A stretch of DNA of 64,000 bases from Coprenecus sp949297365 (GTDB lineage: Bacteria > Bacteroidota > Bacteroidia > Bacteroidales > UBA932), in contig OZ006987.1 in the NCBI GenBank assembly GCA_963931055.1, forward strand, positions 1,550,001-1,614,000, written 5' to 3'. How positions within the stretch are numbered: position 1 is the stretch's first letter; each line of letters starts with the position of its first letter. The notes beneath the pieces are model-generated. The model was not told the origin of the DNA, ran no database searches, and saw only the letters and a list, made by a program, of their open reading frames with translations. A program made the translations under genes and the position numbers. This document shows positions 41,580 to 50,729 of this stretch, piece after piece.

Positions 41580-43853
41580 ATGAGAAAAAGTCTGATTTAC
41601 ACCATGACGGTCCTGTCGTTGATGGCGTTTTGTTCCTGCAACAAGAGCGAGGACAAGCTGAATGTAGGCTTCAAACCTGTCACGGAAGGCGATATCCAGG
41701 CCTCATGGGAAGGCGGCACATATACCTTTGAATATACTTTGGAGAATGCTACCCAGAGTATAGTCGAACCTACCTGTCAGGAAGACTGGATCTCCGGATG
41801 GATTACCGGTGAGTACGGCAAGGTTACCTTTAAGGTAGCGGAGAATCCTTCAGAGGAAGAGAGGACAGCGGAAGTTCGTTTGGATTACGAGGACCAGTAT
41901 ATTGAGTTCAAAGTCCATCAGGAGGGCAGGGCTGTAGGCGGTAACGAGTACTTTAGAATAGAGTTTGTCGAGGTCACTACTTCATCCATCACAGCAAAGA
42001 TAACCCCTGCGGATATGGAGATGACGTATGTGGCGATGTCTTCTGATATGGAATCCATGGCTGGATTTGAGGATGATGCACTGCTTTTCGAAGATGCTTT
42101 GAATTATTACCGCAGGATGGCTGAGTCCTTCAATGTGAGCCTGTCTTATGTAATGGAAGACTTTTTAAAGACAGGAGTATATGAGGATGCGATCAGCAAT
42201 CTGGATCCCGGTACTGAGTACTGCCTGTTCGTTATCGGCATGTCTGTTCAGGGAGAAGAGGCGACGATGCTGGCTCCGATTGCCAGAGCTTATGTTACTA
42301 CCAAGTCCGTAGATAAAGTGGATGTCTATCTGACTATAGATGTTGAGACTGAATACTTGGGAGATGGAAAATCACAGGCTAAGGTGCGTGTTCTGACAGA
42401 CAATACTGACATTAAATATTTCCCGGCGCTGCTTACTCAGGAAGATTACGATATTTACGGAGCCGCTATGCCGGACGCTGCAGTTGGCTATCTGAAGAAC
42501 TTCCTTATTACTCAAACATTAGGAGGAGTGACTTTGGATCAGATTTACGAGTATTATGCTTACAATACAGTTTATGAAAAGACTTATGAGTGCGATCCCA
42601 AGGCACGTTACTGGATGACAGCGTTTGCCGTGGATGAGTCCATGAATATTATATCCGAGGTTTTCTGCAAAGATTTCCAGGCGGCCGGCCTGAATTCCGA
42701 CAATAAGATAGTTTTGGAGGTAAAGGACGTCACAGCAGTAAGTGCGGATATCGCATCTACAGTAACCAACAGTGATCCTTATTGGGTAGGTGTTGCGACC
42801 ACTGAAAGTCTTCGTGACTGGGACGATGAGTATCTGATGTGGTCTTTTGTGGATTATTACGATCTTGCCAAATATACGATCACCGGCTCACAGTCCTCAA
42901 TACTCTTTGAGGATCTGAAACCTGGTACAGAGTACACTGCACTGGCGTTCGGTTTTGATGAGGGCTCGTACACTACTGGGCTGACAAGAAAACAGTTCGC
43001 TACAGATCCGGCAGGCGATCCTTCCAAGTGTACTTTCGATATTCAACTCAGTAATTTAAAATCAAGGAGCGTGGATGTGACGGTAGTGCCTTCTGATCCG
43101 AGCGTGTCATATCATTGGGATATGTTCGAAGGTGATATGACAGAGGATGATATAAAGGCTTTGTTTCAGGAGACCATGGAATATCAGATAGCAATGGGTT
43201 GGATCTCAAGTGCCAAGGAGTACTGGGAGTGGACGGTGGTCAATGATGTGGACAGATACAGCTGGACGACTCTTACACCGGAAAGTGAGTATCAGGTTAT
43301 AGCTGTGGCAATTGATTTGGAAAAAGCGGATTATGCCGGACCTTTTACAGTTAAGTCTTTCAAAACTCCAGAGGCAGTGCTGTCCGATGCGACAGTAACT
43401 CTTGATGCGAAGTATTACAACGGAGACGATCTGTATAGTATTGATGCCGGCCAGTTCAGCAGTTGTATAGGCAAAGCACTGGTAGATGTCAACGCTTCTT
43501 TGTCCGCTTCTGTGGAACATTATTATTATACTATATTCTCATATCAGGAAGGTAATGAGGATCCGGAGATATTTACTGATGAGGACGTTATTCACAACTT
43601 GGTGGATAATGACAAAGGAGTAGTGGATACGCAGCGCCAACAGTGGCTTCTTGAGTGGGATATGAATTATATCCTGATAGGTATAGCGGTGGATGCTAAC
43701 GGAAATTATGGTAATTCATACCGATTGAGGATTACTCCGACGAAGGACGGCGCGTCCCCTGCGGAGGACTATCCTATGACCAGGTCAGAGACCCCGGTGA
43801 AGATTCCCTCTGACGGTATGCAGGTAATACAACCGGTGTATATGAGCAAGTAA
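41580..43853 (+). CDS. BACON-domain lipoprotein with Fn3-like modules (paralogue of 433-2469)
   Basis: A 757-residue lipoprotein. The signal peptide ends 'SLMAFCSC'. BACON domain at about 30-118: 'WEGGTYTFEYTLENAT', 'EDWISGWI', closing 'IEFKVHQEG'. Several beta modules follow, each with a 'PGTEYCLFVIGMS' or 'PGTEYTALAFGFD' turn, just as in the first lipoprotein of the window, with which it shares domain order and overall length. The last ~130 residues read 'DATVTLDAKYYNGDDLYSID', comparable with 'MNDLKFSYSYGPYYNGDEAA' there. Base composition is more A/T-rich than the neighbouring housekeeping genes. glyA follows in the same direction. Confidence 0.85.
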   Translation: MRKSLIYTMTVLSLMAFCSCNKSEDKLNVGFKPVTEGDIQASWEGGTYTFEYTLENATQSIVEPTCQEDWISGWITGEYGKVTFKVAENPSEEERTAEVRLDYEDQYIEFKVHQEGRAVGGNEYFRIEFVEVTTSSITAKITPADMEMTYVAMSSDMESMAGFEDDALLFEDALNYYRRMAESFNVSLSYVMEDFLKTGVYEDAISNLDPGTEYCLFVIGMSVQGEEATMLAPIARAYVTTKSVDKVDVYLTIDVETEYLGDGKSQAKVRVLTDNTDIKYFPALLTQEDYDIYGAAMPDAAVGYLKNFLITQTLGGVTLDQIYEYYAYNTVYEKTYECDPKARYWMTAFAVDESMNIISEVFCKDFQAAGLNSDNKIVLEVKDVTAVSADIASTVTNSDPYWVGVATTESLRDWDDEYLMWSFVDYYDLAKYTITGSQSSILFEDLKPGTEYTALAFGFDEGSYTTGLTRKQFATDPAGDPSKCTFDIQLSNLKSRSVDVTVVPSDPSVSYHWDMFEGDMTEDDIKALFQETMEYQIAMGWISSAKEYWEWTVVNDVDRYSWTTLTPESEYQVIAVAIDLEKADYAGPFTVKSFKTPEAVLSDATVTLDAKYYNGDDLYSIDAGQFSSCIGKALVDVNASLSASVEHYYYTIFSYQEGNEDPEIFTDEDVIHNLVDNDKGVVDTQRQQWLLEWDMNYILIGIAVDANGNYGNSYRLRITPTKDGASPAEDYPMTRSETPVKIPSDGMQVIQPVYMSK

Positions 43854-43881
43854 CAATAAAGACAGATAACAAACTTTTAAT

Positions 43882-45162
43882 ATGAAACAGGATCTGCAAA
43901 TATCAGAACTTATCAAGAAAGAGGAGAGCAGACAGCTTCACGGTATTGAGCTGATCGCCTCTGAGAATTTTGTCAGCGACAACGTTCTGGCCGCACTCGG
44001 CTCTTGCCTGACAAATAAATATGCTGAAGGATATCCGGGTGCCCGTTACTATGGCGGATGCGAGGTCGTAGACCAGGTCGAGCAGCTTGCGATTGACCGT
44101 CTTAAAGAGCTCTACGGAGCTGAGTTCGCCAATGTACAGCCTCACTCAGGCGCCCAGGCCAATATGGCGGTCTTCATGGCATGTCTCAAGCCCGGTGACA
44201 CTTTCATGGGTCTGGACCTGGCTCACGGCGGACACCTTACACACGGCTCGCCCGTCAATATGTCCGGTATCAACTATCACCCCGTTGCTTACAAACTGAA
44301 CGAGGAGACAGGCCGTGTGGACTACGACCAGATGGAGAAGACAGCTCTCGAGTGCAGACCCAAGCTGATTGTCGGAGGTGCCTCTGCCTATTCCCGTGAG
44401 TGGGACTGGAAGAGGATGCGCGAGATAGCCGACAAGGTAGGCGCTATCTTCATGGTAGATATGGCTCATCCTGCAGGACTTATCGCGGCAGGTCTGCTGG
44501 ATAACCCTGTCAAGTATGCCCACATCGTGACCACGACCACACACAAGACTCTTCGCGGACCGCGTGGCGGTGCCATCATCATCGGCAAGGACTTTGAGAA
44601 TCCTTGGGGACTCAAGACTCCTAAAGGCCAGATCAAGATGATGTCCCAGCTCATCAACTCGGCTGTCTTCCCCGGTGTTCAGGGCGGTCCCCTCGAACAT
44701 TGCATCGCAGCCAAGGCCGTGGCATTCTACGAGGCTCTCCAGCCTGAGTTCAAGGAGTATCAGATGCAGGTTAAGAAGAACGCCGCCGCTATGGCCAAGG
44801 CTTTCATTGACAGAGGTTACAAGATCGTATCCGGCGGTACTGACAACCACCTGATGCTGATTGACCTCCGCACCAAATTCCCCGACCTGACAGGTAAGGT
44901 GGCCGAGAAGACCCTCGTGCGTGCCGACATCACTGTCAATAAGAACATGGTGCCTTTTGACAGCCGTACTCCGTTCACCACTTCCGGTATCCGTGTAGGC
45001 ACACCCGCCATCACATCCAGAGGTCTGGTGGAGAAGGATATGGAAGCCATCGTAGAACTTATCGATGAGGTGCTTTCAGATGTTGAGAACGAGGCAGTTA
45101 TCGAGAAGGTAAGAAACGCCGCTCATGCGCTCGTTGCAGGCCGTCCTTTGAACGTCTGGTAA
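43882..45162 (+). CDS. glyA: Serine hydroxymethyltransferase
   Basis: A 426-residue PLP enzyme that interconverts serine and glycine with tetrahydrofolate. Diagnostic strings are 'GIELIASENFVSDNVLAALG', 'NKYAEGYPGARYYGGCEVVD', 'NVQPHSGAQANMAVF' and the Schiff-base Lys in 'VTTTTHKTLRGPRGGAI'. Length is normal. A compact terminator hairpin follows at 45191. Its glycine and one-carbon products link to thiamine (Thi4 uses glycine) and formyl-Met-tRNA. Confidence 0.98.
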   Translation: MKQDLQISELIKKEESRQLHGIELIASENFVSDNVLAALGSCLTNKYAEGYPGARYYGGCEVVDQVEQLAIDRLKELYGAEFANVQPHSGAQANMAVFMACLKPGDTFMGLDLAHGGHLTHGSPVNMSGINYHPVAYKLNEETGRVDYDQMEKTALECRPKLIVGGASAYSREWDWKRMREIADKVGAIFMVDMAHPAGLIAAGLLDNPVKYAHIVTTTTHKTLRGPRGGAIIIGKDFENPWGLKTPKGQIKMMSQLINSAVFPGVQGGPLEHCIAAKAVAFYEALQPEFKEYQMQVKKNAAAMAKAFIDRGYKIVSGGTDNHLMLIDLRTKFPDLTGKVAEKTLVRADITVNKNMVPFDSRTPFTTSGIRVGTPAITSRGLVEKDMEAIVELIDEVLSDVENEAVIEKVRNAAHALVAGRPLNVW

Positions 45163-45190
45163 TAAAGGCATCGAATGCTGATTGAGTTAA

Positions 45191-45223
45191 TGGGGTGGAT
45201 TGGACAAGTCCGCCCCATTTTAT
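45191..45223 (+). terminator. Rho-independent terminator after glyA
   Basis: TGGGGTGGA (45191-45199) pairs with TCCGCCCCA (45209-45217), one T-G pair, 9-nt loop, followed by TTTTAT. It ends only 14 bp before the thiD start. Confidence 0.82.
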
Positions 45224-45236
45224 TTCGAGTGATATT

Positions 45237-46031
45237 ATGAAAGATTACCCTATAGTATTGTCGATTGCCGGTTCCGATCCCTCTGGAGGAGCCGGTGTCC
45301 AGGCCGATATCAAGGCCATATCAGCCTGCGGAGGCTATGCTGCTGCGGTCATTACGGCCGTTACTGTACAGAATACTCTCGGAGTCTCGGAAGTGGAATA
45401 CATGAGGCCGGAGCTTGTTGCAGCTCAGATAGATGCAGTGATGTCGGACTTGGCAGTGGATGCCGTCAAGATAGGCATGACTGGGACGGAGCCGATAGTA
45501 AAAGCCATATCGGAACGTCTTGCAGTCCACCCCGTACTGTATGTGGTGACTGATCCGGTCATGGTCTCGACCAGCAAGGACTCGCTTACCATGCCGGAGG
45601 CTGTGGAGGCATTGTGTTCTGAGATTTTCCCGGTATCACATCTGATAACGCCCAATATAGACGAAGCCTCCCGGCTGGCCGGTTTCCGAATCTCTTCCGT
45701 AGATGATATGGACAAGGCTGCACTTCTGCTTCGGGACAAGTACGGCTGTGCTTTTCTTGTAAAGGGCGGAGACCTGGATGATAGCAGTGCCTCCGTAGAT
45801 GTGCTGTGTGATACTGATGGTCTTGCACATTTCTGCTCTGACCGTATCAAGACAGTCAATCTGCATGGAACGGGCTGCACCCTCTCTTCTTCAATCGCCG
45901 CGTTCCTGGGTGCCGGGCGACCGTTGAGGGAGGCAGTGCATTCCGGCATTACTTATGTCCACAATGCCATTGAAGCGGCCTCAGAACCGCATGTTGGTCA
46001 TGGTCATGGTGATATGCTGCATAATTATTGA
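45237..46031 (+). CDS. thiD: Hydroxymethylpyrimidine (phosphate) kinase ThiD, copy 1
   Basis: A 264-residue ribokinase-family enzyme that phosphorylates HMP and HMP-phosphate for thiamine synthesis. The ATG at 45237 was chosen: the frame upstream (from 45195) is inside the glyA terminator. Motifs: 'IAGSDPSGGAGVQADIKAIS' and the anion-hole 'NLHGTGCTLSSSIAAFL' near the C-terminus. It is closely similar, over most of its length, to the second thiD at 49751-50635. The stop codon overlaps the first of two GCATAATTATT direct repeats (46019-46029 and 46039-46049). No riboswitch is seen upstream. Confidence 0.94.
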   Translation: MKDYPIVLSIAGSDPSGGAGVQADIKAISACGGYAAAVITAVTVQNTLGVSEVEYMRPELVAAQIDAVMSDLAVDAVKIGMTGTEPIVKAISERLAVHPVLYVVTDPVMVSTSKDSLTMPEAVEALCSEIFPVSHLITPNIDEASRLAGFRISSVDDMDKAALLLRDKYGCAFLVKGGDLDDSSASVDVLCDTDGLAHFCSDRIKTVNLHGTGCTLSSSIAAFLGAGRPLREAVHSGITYVHNAIEAASEPHVGHGHGDMLHNY

Positions 46032-46104
46032 AAAATTAGCATAATTATTTTATGTCGGAATCAATAATTTTATTTAATTTTACGCAAATAAAGGTGAAAA
46101 GAAG

Positions 46105-47409
46105 ATGATGAAATTTTTCTATTGTGTTGCGGCAATGCCAATTATTCTTGTTGCATTGTCTTCATGTGAAGAAACTAAAGGTACGGAGGACGAAACAGTG
46201 TTGGAGACTCCGGTGCTTACGGTGGTCAGTCAGTCGGACGATGCTTTTGTGATAACGTGGGATGCCGTTTCTCAGTCTGCTTATTATGTGTGTAAGGTGA
46301 ATGGAGAAGAGTCTGCGACTGCCCAGCCGCGTCTTGAGCAGACAGGACTTGAGTTAGGAACTTACGTGGTGGAAGTTAAAGCAGTTGCCATTCCTGAAAC
46401 CGGTTATACGGATTCGGAGTGGGGAACTATAACTGTGACATTGGATCTTAGTTCCGACTGGTTCGGTGTCGAACCGTTCCTCAAGGATGATGATGTGTAT
46501 AATTACTACAAATACAACTCTGTATACGTTCGATTCACAGGTTATGATGTGGCATCCATATATGCTGGTGTGTATACACCTGATATGCTGGAAGGCCTTG
46601 ATGATAGCGCTATTATTGAACTGGTGACCAATACGCTGTCTATCAACGATGAGGGGATTCGGGAAATCAATTCTTCCGGAATGATAGAAAATGGAGTAAA
46701 TAATCTGGAACCGGAGACGGAATACATAGTGGCGGCTTATGCTACGCATATAAGCGGGCTTGATACTCTTGTCATATGTGATCCTATCAGGACCGAGGAG
46801 GTTCCGGCTCCTCCCGAAGGTCTGGAGGACTGGATCGGTTCTTATACTGTTACTTCCACAAAGGCCCTTAGGCTGACGGCAGAGGGTGAGATTCCTGTCT
46901 GGACTATGATTGATTCCACTATGACATTCGATATTACCATAGAGCCCAGCCCCAACGATGTGAAGACATTGTATATTTACGGATGGAGCATACTGGAGGA
47001 TCAATTGGGAACCAGGCTTCCTTGTATGGCCCAGATTTCCGATGACGGTCGGAAGGGGTTGAGAATGGTGCAGGGATATGTGAATTATAGTAGTACTACA
47101 TTGTACTGGATGCCAATTTGTTACCGTTCGGATGAGCAGTATGCTATGATGAATATTGCTGACGGCATATTTACTTTGTATAACGAAGGAGGAAATATAA
47201 CGGCCACGATGTATTCAGGGACATCAGGTGGTCTTGACTATTATGTGGTGGCATATGACCTGTTTATGATGAATAGTGCGAATGTTCAGATACCACATCA
47301 GGTGCCGGCATATTTTCCGGCAGGGGAATTCACATTAGAGAAAGTGGATGTTTCTGAGCAGACTCAGTTTCTGAATTCTTCAGGAGCTGAAGTGTATCCG
47401 ATCCGCTAA
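46105..47409 (+). CDS. Lipoprotein with Fn3-like domain and a C-terminal domain shared with 52984-53682
   Basis: A 434-residue lipoprotein; signal peptide 'MMKFFYCVAAMPIILVALSSC' (start 46105 or 46108). Residues about 30-115 are Fn3-like ('TPVLTVVSQSDDAFVITWDA'). The middle has 'PETEYIVAAYATHI' like the other lipoproteins of this region. From about residue 245 a further domain begins 'LEDWIGSYTVTSTKALRL'. The same domain, with 'LEDWCGTYEVQCTKT', forms almost the entire lipoprotein encoded at 52984-53682, and both end 'PAGEFT(L/F)(E/T)K'. Function unknown. The base composition is lower in G+C than that of the core genes. Confidence 0.75.
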   Translation: MMKFFYCVAAMPIILVALSSCEETKGTEDETVLETPVLTVVSQSDDAFVITWDAVSQSAYYVCKVNGEESATAQPRLEQTGLELGTYVVEVKAVAIPETGYTDSEWGTITVTLDLSSDWFGVEPFLKDDDVYNYYKYNSVYVRFTGYDVASIYAGVYTPDMLEGLDDSAIIELVTNTLSINDEGIREINSSGMIENGVNNLEPETEYIVAAYATHISGLDTLVICDPIRTEEVPAPPEGLEDWIGSYTVTSTKALRLTAEGEIPVWTMIDSTMTFDITIEPSPNDVKTLYIYGWSILEDQLGTRLPCMAQISDDGRKGLRMVQGYVNYSSTTLYWMPICYRSDEQYAMMNIADGIFTLYNEGGNITATMYSGTSGGLDYYVVAYDLFMMNSANVQIPHQVPAYFPAGEFTLEKVDVSEQTQFLNSSGAEVYPIR

Positions 47410-47455
47410 CAAGAGATGATTTTATAAGTTCAATTAATTATTTATATTTAATGCT

Positions 47456-48286
47456 ATGAGAAAAACATTATCATTTGTAGTTTCAGTCCTTGCGACTGTG
47501 TTCGTCATTTCATGTGAAAAAGATAATAACGGTCCGGACAATGGCGGGACCACCGGCAACGGTGAGGATTATGTATTTACTCTTGATGAGTCAACACCTT
47601 CAACACTTGAATTTGACTGGAGGTCTGATACTGTCATTGTCAAGTACAGTGTCACTAATCCTACGGCTACCGGAATGGTTAATCCTACAACTGACGTTGA
47701 TTGGTTGACTTTCAATACTCAGATATCATTTGGAGATATTTACGTGTACGCAGCTGAGAATCTTGATTTTGAGGACAGGTCCGCGCAAGTGACATTTTCT
47801 TATGAGGATACCGAGTATACTTTGGATGTGACACAGATCAGCCGTGAATGGAATCAGGAAGTGATTTGTTCTTATATTCAGGGTCATTACTATGGAGATC
47901 AAGTTACTCCAAACACGGGAATCCATTCTGCCCAGTTCTATATATCGGATACAGGCTGGGGCGATACGGGTTATGATCAGGACCCTGATGGTCATTATTT
48001 CCAGATCAACCTTTATTTCCCGGAACAGCCGGAAGGAACAAGTTTTTGCCCTGAAGGAACATATACTCTCAGCGATCAGTACGGAGAGTATACCATGCTT
48101 TCAACAGGCAGCTCTTATTTCCCTGGAACACAGGTGTTGACTGCCCGTCAACTTTTCTCGTCCGGTACCTGCACCATAGCAAAGGATGGAGATAACTATG
48201 TTGTCGATTTGGATGTGGTTACAGTAGATGACCAACTCTCTAGGCATGCCAGATATACAGGTCCGGTAGAACTCCGTATTTTGTAA
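47456..48286 (+). CDS. BACON-like lipoprotein with a GW-type beta domain
   Basis: A 276-residue lipoprotein: signal peptide ends 'TVFVISC'. Residues about 38-130 are BACON-like ('VDWLTFN' and 'YTLDVTQIS'). Residues about 135-276 form a beta domain containing 'HSAQFYISDTGWGD' and 'YFQINLYFPEQ', followed by 'CPEGTYTL'. The same domain occurs twice in the next gene. No function is assigned. It ends just before a clear terminator. Confidence 0.75.
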   Translation: MRKTLSFVVSVLATVFVISCEKDNNGPDNGGTTGNGEDYVFTLDESTPSTLEFDWRSDTVIVKYSVTNPTATGMVNPTTDVDWLTFNTQISFGDIYVYAAENLDFEDRSAQVTFSYEDTEYTLDVTQISREWNQEVICSYIQGHYYGDQVTPNTGIHSAQFYISDTGWGDTGYDQDPDGHYFQINLYFPEQPEGTSFCPEGTYTLSDQYGEYTMLSTGSSYFPGTQVLTARQLFSSGTCTIAKDGDNYVVDLDVVTVDDQLSRHARYTGPVELRIL

Positions 48287-48320
48287 TTCAGATTCCAGTT
48301 AAGGATATTTTTAAATTATG

Positions 48321-48351
48321 TGGTCCTGACGAACAGTCAGGACCATTTGTT
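48321..48351 (+). terminator. Rho-independent terminator between lipoprotein genes
   Basis: A perfect 10-bp stem TGGTCCTGAC/GTCAGGACCA with a GAACA loop, followed by TTTGTT. It separates the lipoproteins at 47456 and 48374. Confidence 0.82.
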
Positions 48352-48373
48352 GATGATACGTAAATTTTGAGTC

Positions 48374-49696
48374 ATGAAGAAAGAATCAATGATATACGCG
48401 GCAATGGTATTTATTGCCTTGATGTTTTGTGCGTGTGATACAGTGCAGAGAGAGGAAGACGAAGAAAGACTACCCGAAATATCATTGGATAAGTCTGTCC
48501 TTAATGTGGGCGAGGACGGTGGCGTGTTTGAGATAGGTTATAAGCTTTCTTATACTGTGGAAGGAGGAACAGTGAAGGCTAATAGTCCTGTGGACTGGAT
48601 AACCATGGCTGATAATGGATCAAGTGTGATTGTTACCGTTGCTCCGAACGGAATTAAGGAGGCCCGTGATACATCAGTAACTGTGGAGTATTGGTTGGGA
48701 AATACATTTGTCGCAGACAGCATTTATGTAGAGCAGGATGCTTTGAGTTATGACCATAAACTTGTCGCCTCAAATGCCGTGTGTGAGTATTCCGGAGATA
48801 TGTACGGAATGCCGGGCTCGCTTCATAACTATTACCTGATGGTTTCCGATCTGGGCTGGGATGTAGGCAATGCAAAAGTTTACAAGTTCGATATTTTCCT
48901 GCCGGAACCTGATAATGCCACTAGACTGTCATTGCCCGCAGGGGAATATTTACTCAGCGGGACTTCTGGAACCGAGCCAATGACGTTCACAAAGCAGTAC
49001 TCAATGTATTCGGTTAATAATCAGAGCGCAACAGAGAATATATCAGTAGGATTCACGGAAGGTAAACTTATGGTAGAAAGACAAGGCAATGATTATGTCC
49101 TTGATGCGGTGCTTACTGATGTTACTGGGGAAACACATCACATGACCTATTCCGGTCCTATTGATTTTGAGGATTATTATGAGCCTGTTCCTGAAGTTTC
49201 ATCGATTCTGACTGAGGATTACAGCGCAGATCTGTCTGAGGCCCGCTTAGAAGCGACATATGACGGAGATTACTACGGCTATGGGACATATATTTGGTAT
49301 CTGCATATTCTGAACGAAGGGTGGACTGGAGATTCATTTATCATTGAATTGTGCAGTCCTTATGATGACCCGGAAAGTATACCCGAGCACGAATATGCAA
49401 TATCTCTCAGCGGAGATGAGTTTACGGCAATTCAAGGGTATCCGTCTCTACCGTTTGAAAGCGGTTCGTGGTTGTACTACTATGACGAGGATGCGGCCCA
49501 GACTAAAGTCTCGCCTTTAAACTCAGGAGTGATATCTGTGACTCATAATGATGACGGTACCACTACCGTTGAGATTGACTGCATGGATGATAATCTGGAT
49601 GATCCGCACAAGATAACAGGGGTTTGGACAGGAACGATTGTGTATAAGGAAAATCCTAACATGACGCAGTCGGGCAGTATCCGCACTGCCCGTTAG
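48374..49696 (+). CDS. BACON-like lipoprotein with two GW-type beta domains
   Basis: A 440-residue lipoprotein: 'MIYAAMVFIALMFCAC' signal with a Cys. Residues about 35-130 are BACON-like ('VDWITMADNGSSVIVTV'). Two copies of the same domain follow: the first with 'LHNYYLMVSDLGWD' and 'VYKFDIFLPEPD', the second with 'IWYLHILNEGWTGDSFIIEL' and 'EHEYAISLSGDE'. The preceding gene has a single copy, so one gene probably arose from the other by internal duplication. It follows a terminator and has no obvious TAnnTTTG promoter. Confidence 0.75.
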   Translation: MKKESMIYAAMVFIALMFCACDTVQREEDEERLPEISLDKSVLNVGEDGGVFEIGYKLSYTVEGGTVKANSPVDWITMADNGSSVIVTVAPNGIKEARDTSVTVEYWLGNTFVADSIYVEQDALSYDHKLVASNAVCEYSGDMYGMPGSLHNYYLMVSDLGWDVGNAKVYKFDIFLPEPDNATRLSLPAGEYLLSGTSGTEPMTFTKQYSMYSVNNQSATENISVGFTEGKLMVERQGNDYVLDAVLTDVTGETHHMTYSGPIDFEDYYEPVPEVSSILTEDYSADLSEARLEATYDGDYYGYGTYIWYLHILNEGWTGDSFIIELCSPYDDPESIPEHEYAISLSGDEFTAIQGYPSLPFESGSWLYYYDEDAAQTKVSPLNSGVISVTHNDDGTTTVEIDCMDDNLDDPHKITGVWTGTIVYKENPNMTQSGSIRTAR

Positions 49697-49750
49697 TGTT
49701 CGACAAATTGTCAATGTGTCACGAGACAATATCCTTTCCCTTTTGAGAAG

Positions 49751-50635
49751 ATGAAAGAATTTCCGATAGTTTTGTCCATAGCCGGCTCTGACCCGTCGGG
49801 AGGGGCCGGCATACAAGCCGATATCAAGGCCATATCGGCCTGCGGCGGTTATGCTGCTGCGGCAGTGACAGCTGTGACTGTGCAGAATACGCAGGGAGTG
49901 TCATCTGTGGAGTATCTCTCCGGAGATGTAGTGGCAGCTCAGGTGGATGCTGTTATGTCTGACCTTGCTGTAGATGCAGTGAAGATAGGGATGACCGGAA
50001 CAGTGCCGATAGTTGAGGCCATAGCGTCGCAGTTGGAGGCCCATCCGGTGCTGTATGTAGTTACCGATCCCGTAATGGTCTCTACCAGCAAAGATGCCCT
50101 TACTCTTCCTGATGCTGTCGAGGCCTTGTGTGACAAGGTGTTTCCGCACTCACATCTGATAACCCCCAATATCGACGAGGCTTCTAAGCTGGCCGGATTC
50201 CGGATACGTTCCCTCGAGGACATGGACCGGGCGGCTGTGTTTCTGAGAGACCGGTACGACTGTGCATTTCTGGTCAAGGGCGGAGACCTGCCTGCCGCTG
50301 TCACAGACTCTTCCACGGCATTGGGCTCCGCAGAGGAGGAATCAGAAAAGACAAAAGGCAGAGCAGCATTGTCGATGATTGTCTCGGAGTCCACCGATGT
50401 TCTCTGCGATATGGACGGACTTGTGCATATCACTTCCAAACGTGTGCTGACAAACAACTTGCACGGTACGGGCTGTACTCTCTCGTCGGCTATTGCAACG
50501 TTTCTAGGCGCCGGATATCCTTTGCGGGATGCTGTACAGTCCGCTGTGGTGTATGTCCATAATGCGATAGAGGCCGCTGCATCTCTCCGCATAGGACACG
50601 GGCACGGGCCTCTGCGGCATTTTTACAATGTGTGA
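49751..50635 (+). CDS. thiD: Hydroxymethylpyrimidine (phosphate) kinase ThiD, copy 2 with insertion
   Basis: A 294-residue paralogue of the thiD at 45237. Both start 'K(D/E)(Y/F)PIVLSIAGSDPSGGAG' and share 'HPVLYVVTDPVMVSTSKD' and 'NLHGTGCTLSS'. This copy has about 30 extra residues after 'FLVKGGDLP', rich in Ser, Glu and Ala ('DSSTALGSAEEESEKTKG'), in a surface loop before 'STDVLCDMDGL'. The catalytic and anion-hole motifs are intact, so both may be active. Three lipoprotein genes lie between the two copies. A strong terminator follows. Confidence 0.92.
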   Translation: MKEFPIVLSIAGSDPSGGAGIQADIKAISACGGYAAAAVTAVTVQNTQGVSSVEYLSGDVVAAQVDAVMSDLAVDAVKIGMTGTVPIVEAIASQLEAHPVLYVVTDPVMVSTSKDALTLPDAVEALCDKVFPHSHLITPNIDEASKLAGFRIRSLEDMDRAAVFLRDRYDCAFLVKGGDLPAAVTDSSTALGSAEEESEKTKGRAALSMIVSESTDVLCDMDGLVHITSKRVLTNNLHGTGCTLSSAIATFLGAGYPLRDAVQSAVVYVHNAIEAAASLRIGHGHGPLRHFYNV

Positions 50636-50663
50636 CGCGCCGGTATGGCAGATTTGTGTATGA

Positions 50664-50701
50664 AAAATCACCCCGTACGGAATTCGCTGCGGGGTGATTT
50701 T
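50664..50701. terminator. Bidirectional terminator after thiD copy 2
   Basis: A perfect 12-bp stem AAAATCACCCCG/CGGGGTGATTTT with a 14-nt loop; T-rich on either strand. It lies between the convergent thiD copy and the truncated lipoprotein gene. Confidence 0.92.
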
Positions 50702-50729
50702 GGTAAGGGAATAACGTGTGAGAGTCTGG

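Noticed and set aside
46019..46049. Two GCATAATTATT direct repeats after thiD copy 1
   Set aside because: Short, A/T-rich and partly inside the thiD stop region; not enough to call an attachment site or operator.
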